Below are positions 1-9,268 of a stretch of DNA of 64,000 nucleotides, piece after piece. Location of the stretch: the NCBI RefSeq assembly GCF_965221685.1, contig NZ_OZ244907.1; one strand, written 5' to 3'. The notes beneath the pieces were generated by a model that saw only the letters and a list, made by a program, of their open reading frames with translations, did no database searches and was not told the origin of the DNA. This DNA comes from Palauibacter sp022826685 (GTDB lineage Bacteria > Gemmatimonadota > Gemmatimonadetes > Palauibacterales > Palauibacteraceae). Position numbers and translations under genes: made by a program. Position 1 is the first letter of the stretch. Each line of letters opens with the position of its first letter.

Positions 1-1
1 C

Positions 2-904
2 GACGCACCATCCGTCGTCGCGCGGATGGACACGATCATCGCGGCGCTGGACCGGCGTCTCCCCCAGGTCGCGATCGAGGCGAAGATCGTCTTCGTCGAT
101 CGGACGGATGTACAGCAACTGGGGATTGTGTACGACCTCAAGGAACGCGACGGCGGTTTCGTGGAGCAGGGCATCAACGATGTCATCGCGGCGCCCGACC
201 CCGACTCGCCGCCCCAATTCGTCGACGTGGACGGCGATGGTGCGGTCGACGAGGGGTTCGTCAGGCGGACGAACGAAACACTCGTGAGCCTGGGAGGTAC
301 GGCGGTCGCGGCGCTGGCGAACGCGAACGATCGCCCGATCGGACCGGCGCTCCAGATCCTGACGGCCGTGGCGTTCGGCGAGTTCTCGCTCTTCTCGTTC
401 CTCGAAGCGCTCGAGTCCCACCAGTTGTCGGACGTGCAGGCGGCGCCCTCCATCCGGGTCGTGGACCACGCGCATGCAAGGATCCAGGTGGGCGAACGCA
501 CCCCGATCCGGGTCCTGGAACCGGGAGCCCAGACCGAGTCCGCGCGCGTCAACGTCGACTTCCAGGACACGGGGATCATTCTGGATGTCGTCCCGCATGT
601 GACGAACAACAACCAGATCCGGCTGGAGCTGATGGCGGAGCGGTCCGGCCTGAAGCTCGGTCTGTCGGATGTGGGTTTCGTGTTCGAGAAACAGATCGGA
701 GAGACGACCCTCCTGCTCGAGGATGGGGAGACGGCCGTCATCGGAGGACTCACGCTGAGCGAGGTAAGTCGGAGTCGGAGCGGCATTCCCGGCCTCATGA
801 ACCTTCCACTGCTCGGGGCATTGTTCCGTAGCACGAAGGAGAATGAAGTGAAGCAGGACCTCATCATCCTCGTCACTCCTCACATCATTCGGCCTCTCCC
901 TTGA
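2..904 (+). CDS. pilQ: Type IV pilus secretin PilQ, C-terminal part (5' truncated by window edge)
   Basis: The reading frame is open from base 2, so the gene starts before the window. The visible part is the secretin beta-barrel domain that forms the outer-membrane gate for the pilus. It begins with the classic PQVAIEAKIVFVD segment of the secretin core and ends with the family signature GIPGLMNLPLLGALFRS followed by LIILVTPHII. A long insertion rich in Asp and Pro (about residues 50-80 of the visible part) resembles the variable gate loop. Two chorismate-pathway genes follow on the same strand; pilQ next to aroK is a recurrent bacterial arrangement, which favours PilQ over a type II secretin (GspD). 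The N-terminal AMIN and N0/N1 domains cannot be seen. Confidence 0.85.
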   Translation, partial: DAPSVVARMDTIIAALDRRLPQVAIEAKIVFVDRTDVQQLGIVYDLKERDGGFVEQGINDVIAAPDPDSPPQFVDVDGDGAVDEGFVRRTNETLVSLGGTAVAALANANDRPIGPALQILTAVAFGEFSLFSFLEALESHQLSDVQAAPSIRVVDHAHARIQVGERTPIRVLEPGAQTESARVNVDFQDTGIILDVVPHVTNNNQIRLELMAERSGLKLGLSDVGFVFEKQIGETTLLLEDGETAVIGGLTLSEVSRSRSGIPGLMNLPLLGALFRSTKENEVKQDLIILVTPHIIRPLP

Positions 905-1008
905 GGGTCCTGGAGGGGGCCGTAGTTGCGGCTCCCGCCTCGGCGCATCCTTTTCCCGCCGTTGGAACAGCCGTTCGATGAGGAGAGAATCCACACGATG
1001 CTGACAGA

Positions 1009-2196
1009 ATGCTGAGATGCCTGAGGCTGACCACGGCAGGCGAAACGCACGGCCCCGCCGTGGTCGCCGTGCTGGAGGGGATCCCCGCCGGATTGGCGCT
1101 CGAGCCCGACGATGTCGCGCGGGAACTCGCGCGCCGGCAGGGCGGTCACGGCCGCGGGGGCCGCATGAAGATCGAGAAGGATGAGGGCGAGATCTTCGGC
1201 GGCGTGCGCCTCGGGGAGACCTTGGGGTCTCCGGTCGCGGTCCGGATCCCCAACCGCGACTTCAGAAACTGGGGCGTCGCGATGGCGGTCGAGGCGCCGG
1301 AGGTGGACGACGACGAACTCCTGCGCCGGGCGTACCTCCCGCGGCCGGGTCACGCCGACCTCGCGGGGATGCTCAAGTACGGGCGGAAGGACGCGCGCGA
1401 CATCCTCGAGCGGGCCAGCGCGCGGGAGACCGCTGCCCGCGTCGCCGCCGGGGCCGTCGCCAAGCGGCTGCTCGGCGAGTTCGGAGTGCGCGTCGCGAGT
1501 CACGTGGTGTCGATCGGTCCCGTGGAGGCGCCGCCGGAGTTGCCGCTGCCGGACGATCTTCTCGCCGTGGCCGATGCCTCGCCCGTGCGCTGCATCGACC
1601 CGGATGCGACCGCCGCGATGGTCGACGCGATCGATGCCGCCCGCCGCGCCGGCGACTCGCTGGGCGGCGTGTTCGAGGTCGTCGCTCGCGGCGTGCCGGT
1701 GGGGCTGGGGAGTCACGTCACGTGGGAGACCCGCCTTGGCGGCCGGATCGGCGGCGCGATGATGTCGATCCACGCGATGAAGGGCGTCGAGATCGGGATG
1801 GGATTCGAAGCCGCGCGACTCCGCGGATCCGAGGTCCACGACGAGATCGAACGGGATCCGGCGCGTCGCGAGAGCGGAGGCTACGCGCGGCGGCGGAACA
1901 ACGCGGGAGGCCTGGAAGGGGGGATGTCGACGGGAGGCGACATCGTCGCACGCGTGGCGATGAAGCCGCTCAGCTCGCTGCGGCGCCCTCTGGACAGCGT
2001 GGACACCCGGACCGGAGAACCCGCCAAGGCGTTCCTCGAGCGCAGCGATGTGTGCTCGGTGCCGGCCGCCGGGGTCGTCGGGGAGGCGATGATGGCGCTG
2101 GTGCTGGCGGACGCGTGGATCGAGAAGTTCGGCGGCGACAGCCTCGCGGAGATGCGGTCCAACGTCGAGAGCTATCTCGCCCGGATCGGGACGTGA
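1009..2196 (+). CDS. aroC: Chorismate synthase
   Basis: 395 residues, a normal length. AroC converts 5-enolpyruvylshikimate-3-phosphate to chorismate with reduced FMN, the last step of the shikimate pathway in the cytosol. The N-terminus reads LRLTTAGETHGPAVVAV, the first AroC signature; RQGGHGRGGRM and later GYARRRNNAGGLEGGMS (around residues 290-306) are the FMN and substrate-binding segments. The ATG at 1009 fits the conserved N-terminus; an AGGAGAG stretch lies about 20 bases upstream, longer than ideal spacing. The stop codon sits one base before the aroK start, so the two shikimate genes form one transcription unit. Confidence 0.97.
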   Translation: MLRCLRLTTAGETHGPAVVAVLEGIPAGLALEPDDVARELARRQGGHGRGGRMKIEKDEGEIFGGVRLGETLGSPVAVRIPNRDFRNWGVAMAVEAPEVDDDELLRRAYLPRPGHADLAGMLKYGRKDARDILERASARETAARVAAGAVAKRLLGEFGVRVASHVVSIGPVEAPPELPLPDDLLAVADASPVRCIDPDATAAMVDAIDAARRAGDSLGGVFEVVARGVPVGLGSHVTWETRLGGRIGGAMMSIHAMKGVEIGMGFEAARLRGSEVHDEIERDPARRESGGYARRRNNAGGLEGGMSTGGDIVARVAMKPLSSLRRPLDSVDTRTGEPAKAFLERSDVCSVPAAGVVGEAMMALVLADAWIEKFGGDSLAEMRSNVESYLARIGT

Positions 2197-2197
2197 C

Positions 2198-2773
2198 GTG
2201 CCGAGCGTGCCCCGGAAGATCTGGCTCGTCGGCCTGTCCGGTGCGGGGAAGAGCACGATAGGTCCCCTTCTCGCGCGGCGGTTGGGGTATCGCTATGTCG
2301 ATCTCGACCGCGAGGTCGAGCAGATGGCGGGAGCGACGATCCCCCACCTGTTTCGCGACGGCGGGGAAGCCGGGTTCCGACGGCTCGAGGCCCGGGCCGC
2401 GTCCCGGGCGGCGCAGGAAACGGACGTCGTAGTGGCGACCGGGGGAGGGTGGATGGCGCGCCGGGACATCGACCGCACATCCGGCGGCCGCGTGCGCGTC
2501 TGGTTGCGCGTGCGCCCCGAGACCGCGATCCATCGCCTCTCCCGGGAGGGTGCCGAAGCCCGGCCGCTGCTGGCCGGACCCGACCCCGCCGCCGCGCTCG
2601 CCGCGCTGCTCGCGGCGCGGGAGGCCGCCTACGCGGAGGCCGAGATCGTGCTGGAGACGGACGGACGGGAACCGGAAGATGTCGTGGAGTTGGCGCTGAG
2701 GAATCTGCGACGTCTTGCCGCCCGTCCGCCGGCGGACAGGGAAGGACGAACGGAAGGACAACAGGAGAGTTGA
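2198..2773 (+). CDS. aroK: Shikimate kinase
   Basis: 191 residues. It phosphorylates shikimate at the 3-hydroxyl using ATP, two steps before AroC. The P-loop GLSGAGKST is near residue 12, the shikimate-binding DLDREVE follows at about residue 33, and the ATGGGWMAR segment near residue 80 is the GGG motif that binds shikimate. The start is GTG one base after the aroC stop, consistent with translational coupling. The last ~20 residues are charged and not conserved. The gene runs directly into topA with a 10-base gap. Confidence 0.95.
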   Translation: MPSVPRKIWLVGLSGAGKSTIGPLLARRLGYRYVDLDREVEQMAGATIPHLFRDGGEAGFRRLEARAASRAAQETDVVVATGGGWMARRDIDRTSGGRVRVWLRVRPETAIHRLSREGAEARPLLAGPDPAAALAALLAAREAAYAEAEIVLETDGREPEDVVELALRNLRRLAARPPADREGRTEGQQES

Positions 2774-2783
2774 GAGACCGCCC

Positions 2784-5336
2784 GTGAATCTCGTCATCGT
2801 GGAGTCGCCCGCGAAGGCCCGCACCCTCGAGTCGTACCTCGGGGCCGGCTTCAGCGTGCAGGCATCCGTCGGGCACGTCCGGGACCTCCCCCGGAGCGGC
2901 CTCGGCGTCGACGTCGAAAAGGGGTTCGAGCCGGAGTACGTCACGATCGAGGGAAAGGAACCCGTCCTCCGGAAGCTGCGCTCTGCGGCGGCGAAGGCGG
3001 ATTCCATTCTTCTCGCCACGGACCCCGACCGGGAGGGCGAGGCGATCGCCTACCACATCGTGGAGGCCCTGACCGCGCGGAAGCGGTCGCTCAGAGAGCG
3101 TTTCCGCCGCATCACGTTCAACGAGATCACGAAGAGTGCCGTGCTCGAGGCGCTCGAGCGCCCGGGAGAGATCGACCTCCCCCGCATCGAGGCCCAGCAG
3201 GCACGCAGGATTCTGGATCGTCTCGTCGGGTACAGGGTCTCCCCGCTCCTGTGGAAGAAGATCAGGCCCGGACTCTCCGCGGGCCGCGTGCAGTCGGTCG
3301 CCGTCCGCCTGCTTGTGGAGCGCGAACGGGAGCGACGCGCCTTCCGGAGCGGCGCATGGTGGCGGCTGCGCGCCCACCTCGCGGCGGACGGAGGCGCCTT
3401 CACGGCCGATCTGGCTGCGCTCGACGGGGTGGCGATCGCGAGAGGGAGGGACTTCGATGAGCGCACCGGCGCCCTCAAGTCCGGTCGCAGGGTCGTCCTG
3501 CTGGACCGGGAACGCGCCGACGCGCTCCGCGCGCGGTTGTCCGACGCCACCTTCACGGTCGTCAGCCTGCAGGAGAAGCGGTCGAAGCGGAGCCCGTATC
3601 CTCCGTTCACGACGGCGACCCTCCAGCAGGAGGCCAACCGCAAGCTGAACCTCGGGGCCAGGGAGACGATGCGGATCGCCCAGGCGCTCTACGAGGCCGG
3701 CCGCATCACCTACATGAGGACGGATTCCGTCACCCTCTCCGAAGCCGCGATCACGGCGATTCGGAGCCGCGTGGCGACCCGGTACGGCAAGGAATACCTG
3801 AGCCCGGCCCCACGGCGCTACAAGACGAAGTCCCGCTCGGCGCAGGAGGCCCACGAGGCGATCCGCCCGGCCGGCACGGACATGCGGACGGCCGATGAAC
3901 TCGGACTCACCGGCCGGCAGAAGGCGCTCTACGAACTGATCTGGAGACGCGCCGTCGCCACGCAGATGGCGGATGCCCGGCTGCGGCACCTGAACGTGCA
4001 GGTGGATGCGGAGGAGGCACGCTTTCGCGCCGCGGGGAAGGTCATCGAGTTCCCCGGCTTCTTCCGCGCCTACGTCGAGGGTTCGGACGACCCGGACGTG
4101 GCACTCGAGAACCAGGAAACGGTTCTCCCCGACATGCGGGAAGGTCAGACCCTCGAGAACCGCAAGCTGGAAAGTCGGAAGCACGAGACGAAGCCGCCCC
4201 CCCGGTTCACGGATGCCGCGCTCGTGAAGGAACTGGAGGCGGATGGAATCGGGCGCCCATCCACGTACGCCGCCATCATCTCGACCGTCGTCGATCGAGG
4301 GTACGCGGTACGACAGAACAAGCAACTCGTCCCCACCTTCATCGCCTTCGCGGTGACCGGTCTCCTGGAGGATCACTTCCCGAACCTCGTCGACACCGGG
4401 TTCACGTCCGAGATGGAGGATGCGCTGGACGAAATCGCTCGCGGCAACGTGGACTGGCGCGCCTACCTCGGGGAGTTCTACAGCGGGGGAGAGGGTCTCG
4501 AGGCGCGACTTGTCGAGCGCGAAGCGGCCATCGACCCGCGAGAGGCCTCGACCGTGCGGCTCCAGGACCTCACGCCCCGCGTACGGATCGGCCGCTACGG
4601 ACCCTTCCTCGAACTGGAGAGCAACGGCGACCGGCTCACCGCGTCCCTCCCCGACGACGTGGCTCCGGCCGATCTCAGCGAGGAGCAGGCGATCGATCTC
4701 CTCCGGAAACGGGCGGAAGGTCCGGATCGTCTGGGGGGGGATCCCGATTCCGGCGAGAACATCTACCTCATGGAGGGGCGCTTCGGCCCCTACGTACAGC
4801 GAGGCGAGAGGGCGGACGGGAAGAAGCCGAAACGCGCGTCCCTCCCGAAGAACCTTCGGCCCGAGGATGTGTCGCTGGCGACGGCGCTCAAGCTGCTCGC
4901 CATGCCGGCCCCGCTCGGCCCGCACCCGGAGAGCGGCGATCCCGTGAAGGTGGGAATCGGGCGCTACGGCCCGTACGTCGTCCACCAGCGCGACTATCGC
5001 TCGCTGACGGAGAACGACGATCCGCTCGAGATGACCTTCGAGCGCGCCATGCAGCTGCTCTCCGCGCCCAAGACGCGGGGCCGCCGGGCGAGTGCCACGC
5101 CGCTGCGGGAAGTCGGCGCGCACCCGGATGACGGCGAATCGATCGCGATCTACAAGGGTCGCTACGGTCCCTACGTGAAACACGGCAAGACGAACGCTTC
5201 GCTGCCGAAGGGGACGGAACCCGACGAGGTCACGCTGGACGTGGCGCTGGAGCTGCTGAAGAAGCGGAAGGAGCGCGACGCGACCAGAAAGGCGGGGGGG
5301 CGGCGCGGCGGCTCCCGAAAGTCGTCGAGAAAATGA
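2784..5336 (+). CDS. topA: DNA topoisomerase I (type IA)
   Basis: About 850 residues. It relaxes negative supercoils by single-strand passage. The Toprim domain opens with NLVIVESPAKA and has the metal-binding TDPDREGEA (Asp80, Asp82). The nucleophilic tyrosine is in GRITYMRTDS (Tyr310). In place of the usual C-terminal zinc ribbons there are several copies of a topoisomerase C-terminal repeat with cores such as GRYGPFLEL, GRFGPYVQ, GRYGPYVVH and GRYGPYVKH, and a basic tail. The chosen start is GTG 2784, because upstream in-frame codons belong to an unconserved basic stretch; AGGAGAG ends about 15 bases upstream. The stop overlaps the xerC start by four bases, the topA-xerC-hslV-hslU order also found in Firmicutes. 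Confidence 0.96.
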   Translation: MNLVIVESPAKARTLESYLGAGFSVQASVGHVRDLPRSGLGVDVEKGFEPEYVTIEGKEPVLRKLRSAAAKADSILLATDPDREGEAIAYHIVEALTARKRSLRERFRRITFNEITKSAVLEALERPGEIDLPRIEAQQARRILDRLVGYRVSPLLWKKIRPGLSAGRVQSVAVRLLVERERERRAFRSGAWWRLRAHLAADGGAFTADLAALDGVAIARGRDFDERTGALKSGRRVVLLDRERADALRARLSDATFTVVSLQEKRSKRSPYPPFTTATLQQEANRKLNLGARETMRIAQALYEAGRITYMRTDSVTLSEAAITAIRSRVATRYGKEYLSPAPRRYKTKSRSAQEAHEAIRPAGTDMRTADELGLTGRQKALYELIWRRAVATQMADARLRHLNVQVDAEEARFRAAGKVIEFPGFFRAYVEGSDDPDVALENQETVLPDMREGQTLENRKLESRKHETKPPPRFTDAALVKELEADGIGRPSTYAAIISTVVDRGYAVRQNKQLVPTFIAFAVTGLLEDHFPNLVDTGFTSEMEDALDEIARGNVDWRAYLGEFYSGGEGLEARLVEREAAIDPREASTVRLQDLTPRVRIGRYGPFLELESNGDRLTASLPDDVAPADLSEEQAIDLLRKRAEGPDRLGGDPDSGENIYLMEGRFGPYVQRGERADGKKPKRASLPKNLRPEDVSLATALKLLAMPAPLGPHPESGDPVKVGIGRYGPYVVHQRDYRSLTENDDPLEMTFERAMQLLSAPKTRGRRASATPLREVGAHPDDGESIAIYKGRYGPYVKHGKTNASLPKGTEPDEVTLDVALELLKKRKERDATRKAGGRRGGSRKSSRK

Positions 5337-6277
5337 CCCGAACCTCCGCGCCCGCCAATGCGCGAGCGCGATCCCGGCGCGCATGGGTCGACGACTTCCT
5401 TCGCTACGCCCGTGCGGAGCGTCGCTTGTCCCCCCGCACAGTGTCCGCCTACCGCCGCGACCTCGATCAGTTCGAGGCCTTCGTGAGCGCGTACGAGGGC
5501 ACGCACGACTGGGGCTGGGCCGACGTACATCGCGTGTCCATCCGTTCGTTCATGGGAGACCTGGAGTTGCGCGGGCTGAAACGTTCCTCGATCGCCCGCA
5601 AGCTCGCCGCCGTGCGCGCCTTCTTCGCGTTCCTCCAGCGCACGGACCGCGTGGAGTCCAGCCCGGCGCTGCTGATCCGCACGCCGCGGAAGGACCGAAC
5701 GCTCCCCTCCTTTCTGAGCGAAGAGGACGCCCGTGGATTGCTCGACTCCGCCGGCGAGGCGGCGCGCCGGGACGGATCCGCGGTGGCGCTCCGGCGCTGG
5801 GCCCTCCTCGAGTTGCTGTACTCGTGCGGCCTGCGGCTGGCGGAGGTGCACGGTCTCGATGTGACCGCCGTGGATCGCGGCACCGGGCAGGTTCGCGCTC
5901 TCGGCAAGGGCGGGAAGGAGCGCGTCGTCCCTCTCGGCCGGCGCGCCTCGGAGGCGCTCGGCGCCTATTTCGGGAAGCGGGGGGAGGGCGACTCCCGCGC
6001 CGCGTTCCTCTCCGTTCGCGGCACCCGCCTCTCGCGGCGGCAGATCCAGCGCGACGTGACGGCCCAACTCGCGCGGGTCGCGGACGGCGAGCGGCTGACC
6101 ACTCACTCGCTGCGCCACTCCTTCGCGACCCACCTTCTCGACCGGGGGGCGGACCTCGTCTCGGTGAAGGAGATGCTGGGGCACGCGAGTCTGAGCACGA
6201 CCCGGATCTACACGCACACATCGGTGGACCGCCTCAAGCGCGTACACTCCCGGGCCCATCCGCGCGGAGGAGAATGA
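5333..6277 (+). CDS. xerC: Tyrosine recombinase XerC
   Basis: 314 residues. It resolves chromosome dimers at dif with a XerD partner not seen in this window. An N-terminal SAM-like core-binding domain (about residues 18-110) is followed by the catalytic domain with Arg168 (CGLRLAEV), His258 and Arg261 (HSLRHSFATHLL), His284 (MLGHASLSTT) and the nucleophile Tyr293 (RIYTH). The location between topA and hslV, with 4-base overlaps on both sides, identifies it as housekeeping XerC and not a phage or island integrase. The C-terminal tail VHSRAHPRGGE is typical of XerC. Confidence 0.93.
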   Translation: MTRTSAPANARARSRRAWVDDFLRYARAERRLSPRTVSAYRRDLDQFEAFVSAYEGTHDWGWADVHRVSIRSFMGDLELRGLKRSSIARKLAAVRAFFAFLQRTDRVESSPALLIRTPRKDRTLPSFLSEEDARGLLDSAGEAARRDGSAVALRRWALLELLYSCGLRLAEVHGLDVTAVDRGTGQVRALGKGGKERVVPLGRRASEALGAYFGKRGEGDSRAAFLSVRGTRLSRRQIQRDVTAQLARVADGERLTTHSLRHSFATHLLDRGADLVSVKEMLGHASLSTTRIYTHTSVDRLKRVHSRAHPRGGE

Positions 6278-6843
6278 AGAGAATGATACGAGCCACGACG
6301 ATCCTCTGCGTTCGGGTCGGGGGCGACGTCGCGATGGCGGGCGACGGTCAGGTGACCATGGGAGAAACCGTCGTCAAGGCGAAGGCGAGCAAGCTCCGCA
6401 CGATGCGCGATGGCCGGATCCTGGCGGGTTTCGCCGGCGGCGTCGCCGATGCGCTCACCCTGTTCGAGAAGTTCGAGGCGCAGCTCGAGCGCTACCCTCG
6501 CCACCTCACCCGCGCGGCGGTGGAACTCGCGAAGGAGTGGCGGAGCGACCGTTATCTTCGTCGGCTCGAGGCGCTGCTCGCCGTCGCCGACCGGGAGACG
6601 AGCCTGCTGATCGCGGGCACGGGAGAGGTCATCGAACCGGACGACGGCATTCTCGCGCTCGGTTCCGGAGGGCCGCACGCGCTCGCCGCCGCGCGGGCCC
6701 TCGCCCGCCGGACGGATCTGCCGGCTGCGGAGGTAGCGCGGCAGGCCCTCGAGATCGCGGCGGAGATCTGCGTGTACACGAACCGGGAGATCACGGTGCT
6801 CGAGCTTTCGGGCAGCGCCGACAGCAACGGGAACGAGCCATGA
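6274..6843 (+). CDS. hslV: ATP-dependent protease peptidase subunit HslV (ClpQ)
   Basis: Up to 189 residues. HslV is the proteolytic ring of the HslUV proteasome-like complex. The catalytic N-terminal threonine is the first Thr of TTILCVR, exposed after removal of a short propeptide; GDGQVTMG and GFAGGVADA follow as in the family. Start choice: ATG 6274 overlaps the xerC stop and lies only 3 bases after GGAGG, while ATG 6283 lies 12 bases after it; both give the same mature protein. The stop overlaps the hslU start by four bases. Confidence 0.95.
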   Translation: MKRMIRATTILCVRVGGDVAMAGDGQVTMGETVVKAKASKLRTMRDGRILAGFAGGVADALTLFEKFEAQLERYPRHLTRAAVELAKEWRSDRYLRRLEALLAVADRETSLLIAGTGEVIEPDDGILALGSGGPHALAAARALARRTDLPAAEVARQALEIAAEICVYTNREITVLELSGSADSNGNEP

Positions 6844-8324
6844 CGACGAGCGATGGCGGACAGGTGACGCGCCGCCCCGACATCAGCCCCGCCCCGGATC
6901 CCGGCGACCCCGGCATCGCGGCGGCGCTCACCCCCCGACAGATCGTCGAGGAACTCGACCAGTACATCATCGGACAGGACGAGGCGAAGAAGGCCGTCGC
7001 GATCGCGCTCCGCAACCGCTGGCGCCGGCAGAACGTCGACGAGGGGATGCGGGAGGAGATCCTCCCCAACAACATCATCCTCATCGGCCCCACCGGCGTG
7101 GGGAAGACCGAGATCGCCCGCCGCCTCTCGCGGCTCGCGGGGGCTCCGTTCATCAAGGTCGAGGCCTCGAAGTTCACCGAAGTGGGCTACGTCGGCCGCG
7201 ATGTGGAATCGATGATCCGCGACCTCCTCGAGATCGCCATCAAGCTCGTTCGCGAGGAGCAGGAGGCCCGGCACGGAGAGGTTGCCGACCGGCGGGTCGA
7301 GGAGCGCCTGCTCGACCTGCTTCTCCCTCCCGTGGCGGAGGGCGAGCCCGCGGCGGGTTCCGGCGGCGGCACGCAGCGGCAGTTCGTCGTGTCCCTCGCG
7401 GGACAGGCATCGGAGACCCGCTCCGATGAGCCTTCCGAGCAGCGCAAACAGCGCACGCGAGAGAAGCTCCGCGGCCTCCTGCGCGACGGCATGCTCGATG
7501 AGCGGGAGGTCGAAGTCGAAGTCAGCGACAGCGCGATCCCGATGCTCGATGTGGGGGGCGGCATGGAGGGCGTGGACTTCAACGTCGGGGAAGTCCTCAA
7601 GGGAGTACTGCCGAAGAAGACGCGCCGCCGCCGGGTCACGGTCGCGGCCGCCCGCCGGATCCTCCGCTCCGAGGAACTCGCGAATCTCGTGGACATGGAG
7701 GAGGTCACGGAGCAGGCGCTCCGCCGGACCGAGAGCATGGGGATCGTCTTCCTCGACGAGATCGACAAGGTCGCCGGGAAACACGGCGGCACCGGACCCG
7801 ACGTTTCGCGCGAGGGCGTACAGCGCGACCTCCTGCCCATCGTCGAGGGATCCACCGTCAAAACGCGGCACGGGATGGTCCGCACGGATCACATCCTGTT
7901 CATCGCGGCCGGGGCCTTCCACATCGCGAAGCCCTCGGACCTCATCCCCGAACTCCAGGGCCGGTTCCCGATCCGCGTGGAACTCGAGAGCCTGGACGCG
8001 GAGGCGTTCACGCGCATCCTCCAGGAACCTCGCTACGCCCTCCTCGCGCAGTACCAGGCACTCGTGGAGACCGAGTCCGTCCGACTCGAGTTCGAGGAGA
8101 GCGCGGTGCGCGAGATCGCCCGCATCGCCAGCCATGTGAACGAAAGGACGGAGAACATCGGTGCCCGGCGTCTCCATACCGTGCTCAGCACGCTCCTGGA
8201 GAAGATCCTGTTCGATCTGCCGGAAGCGCGAGCGGACGAGACGATCATCGTCGACGCGGACTTCGTGCAGGATCGTCTGTCGCGCATCGCGGACGACGAA
8301 GACCTGAGACGATACATCCTCTGA
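6840..8324 (+). CDS. hslU: ATP-dependent protease ATPase subunit HslU (ClpY)
   Basis: 494 residues. HslU unfolds substrates and feeds them into HslV. It begins with LTPRQIVEELDQYIIGQDEAK, then the Walker A GPTGVGKTE, a long intermediate (I) domain between about residues 135 and 270, the Walker B FLDEIDKV, and the sensor and C-terminal helices. The C-terminus YIL is the conserved tail that docks into HslV. The ATGA overlap with hslV implies coupled translation at matched levels. About 25 residues precede the first conserved motif, slightly longer than in E. coli. Confidence 0.97.
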   Translation: MTTSDGGQVTRRPDISPAPDPGDPGIAAALTPRQIVEELDQYIIGQDEAKKAVAIALRNRWRRQNVDEGMREEILPNNIILIGPTGVGKTEIARRLSRLAGAPFIKVEASKFTEVGYVGRDVESMIRDLLEIAIKLVREEQEARHGEVADRRVEERLLDLLLPPVAEGEPAAGSGGGTQRQFVVSLAGQASETRSDEPSEQRKQRTREKLRGLLRDGMLDEREVEVEVSDSAIPMLDVGGGMEGVDFNVGEVLKGVLPKKTRRRRVTVAAARRILRSEELANLVDMEEVTEQALRRTESMGIVFLDEIDKVAGKHGGTGPDVSREGVQRDLLPIVEGSTVKTRHGMVRTDHILFIAAGAFHIAKPSDLIPELQGRFPIRVELESLDAEAFTRILQEPRYALLAQYQALVETESVRLEFEESAVREIARIASHVNERTENIGARRLHTVLSTLLEKILFDLPEARADETIIVDADFVQDRLSRIADDEDLRRYIL

Positions 8325-8350
8325 ACGGAGACCCGAGGACTCACGAAGCC

Positions 8351-9268
8351 ATGGACCGGACCCGACACTTTCTCTCGATCGCCGACTGGTCGCCCGAGCG
8401 GCTGCGCGAGGCCCTCGACCTCGCCGACCGCCTCAAGGCCGATCCCGACGCGGCGGGCCGTCCCCTCGCCGGGAAGACGCTCGCCATGATCTTCACCAAG
8501 AGTTCGACCCGCACCCGGGTTTCCTTCCAGGTGGGGACGCACCAGCTGGGCGGGCAGGCGCTCTTCCTGTCCTCGCGCGACATCCAGATCGGGCGCGGGG
8601 AACCGCTCTCCGATACGGCCCGGGTCCTGTCGCGCTTCGTGCACGGGATCATGATCCGGACGTTCGCGCAGTCCGATGTCGAGGCGCTGGCCGAACACGG
8701 TTCGATTCCCGTCATCAACGGACTCACGGATCTGCTGCACCCGTGCCAGATCATGGCGGATCTCCAGACCGCGCGCGACGAGTTCGGCCCCGACCTCTCC
8801 GGGCGGACCGTCGCCTGGATCGGCGACGGCAACAACGTCGCGAATTCGTGGTTGAACGCGGCGGCGAAGCTCGGTTTCCGGCTCCGTCTCGCCTGCCCCG
8901 AGGGGTACGATCCGGACCCGGTGATCCTCGCCGCCGCGGGGCGCGCGACGCAGGTCGATCTCTTCCGGGCGCCCGTGGAGGCGGCCGAGGGGGCGCACGT
9001 CGTGACGACGGACGTCTGGGCATCGATGGGACAGGAGGAAGAAGCTGCGGAACGCGCACGGGCCTTCGAGGGATACCATGTGGGCGCGGATGTCCTGGCC
9101 CGGGCCGCCGACGATGCGATCTTTCTCCACTGCCTGCCCGCCCACCGCGGCGAGGAGGTCGCCGCCGAAGTCATCGACGGGCCGGCGTCGCGCGTGTGGG
9201 ACGAGGCGGAGAACCGGCTCCACTCGCAGAAGGCGATCCTCGCCATGCTCATGGGAGCGCCATCGTGA
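8351..9268 (+). CDS. argF: Ornithine carbamoyltransferase
   Basis: 305 residues. It transfers the carbamoyl group from carbamoyl phosphate to ornithine, giving citrulline in arginine synthesis. The carbamoyl-phosphate loop is KSSTRTRVSF, the second site is LLHPCQIMAD, and the ornithine loop is near HCLPAHRGEE, all in the expected order; the SMG loop appears as WASMGQEEE, which distinguishes OTCase from aspartate carbamoyltransferase. The start ATG 8351 is 26 bases after hslU. The stop overlaps the GTG of the next gene. Confidence 0.95.
   Translation: MDRTRHFLSIADWSPERLREALDLADRLKADPDAAGRPLAGKTLAMIFTKSSTRTRVSFQVGTHQLGGQALFLSSRDIQIGRGEPLSDTARVLSRFVHGIMIRTFAQSDVEALAEHGSIPVINGLTDLLHPCQIMADLQTARDEFGPDLSGRTVAWIGDGNNVANSWLNAAAKLGFRLRLACPEGYDPDPVILAAAGRATQVDLFRAPVEAAEGAHVVTTDVWASMGQEEEAAERARAFEGYHVGADVLARAADDAIFLHCLPAHRGEEVAAEVIDGPASRVWDEAENRLHSQKAILAMLMGAPS

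Noticed and set aside
2172..5384. Very long - strand reading frame opposite topA (over 1000 codons), and similar frames opposite other genes
   Set aside because: GC-rich DNA with strong third-position bias keeps the antisense frame open. Its translation is low-complexity Arg/Gly/Pro/Ala with no domain, while topA on the + strand is full-length.
5333..6277. Tyrosine recombinase as an integrase for the nearby island
   Set aside because: It sits in the conserved topA-xerC-hslVU order 6 kb before the island and overlaps housekeeping genes on both sides.
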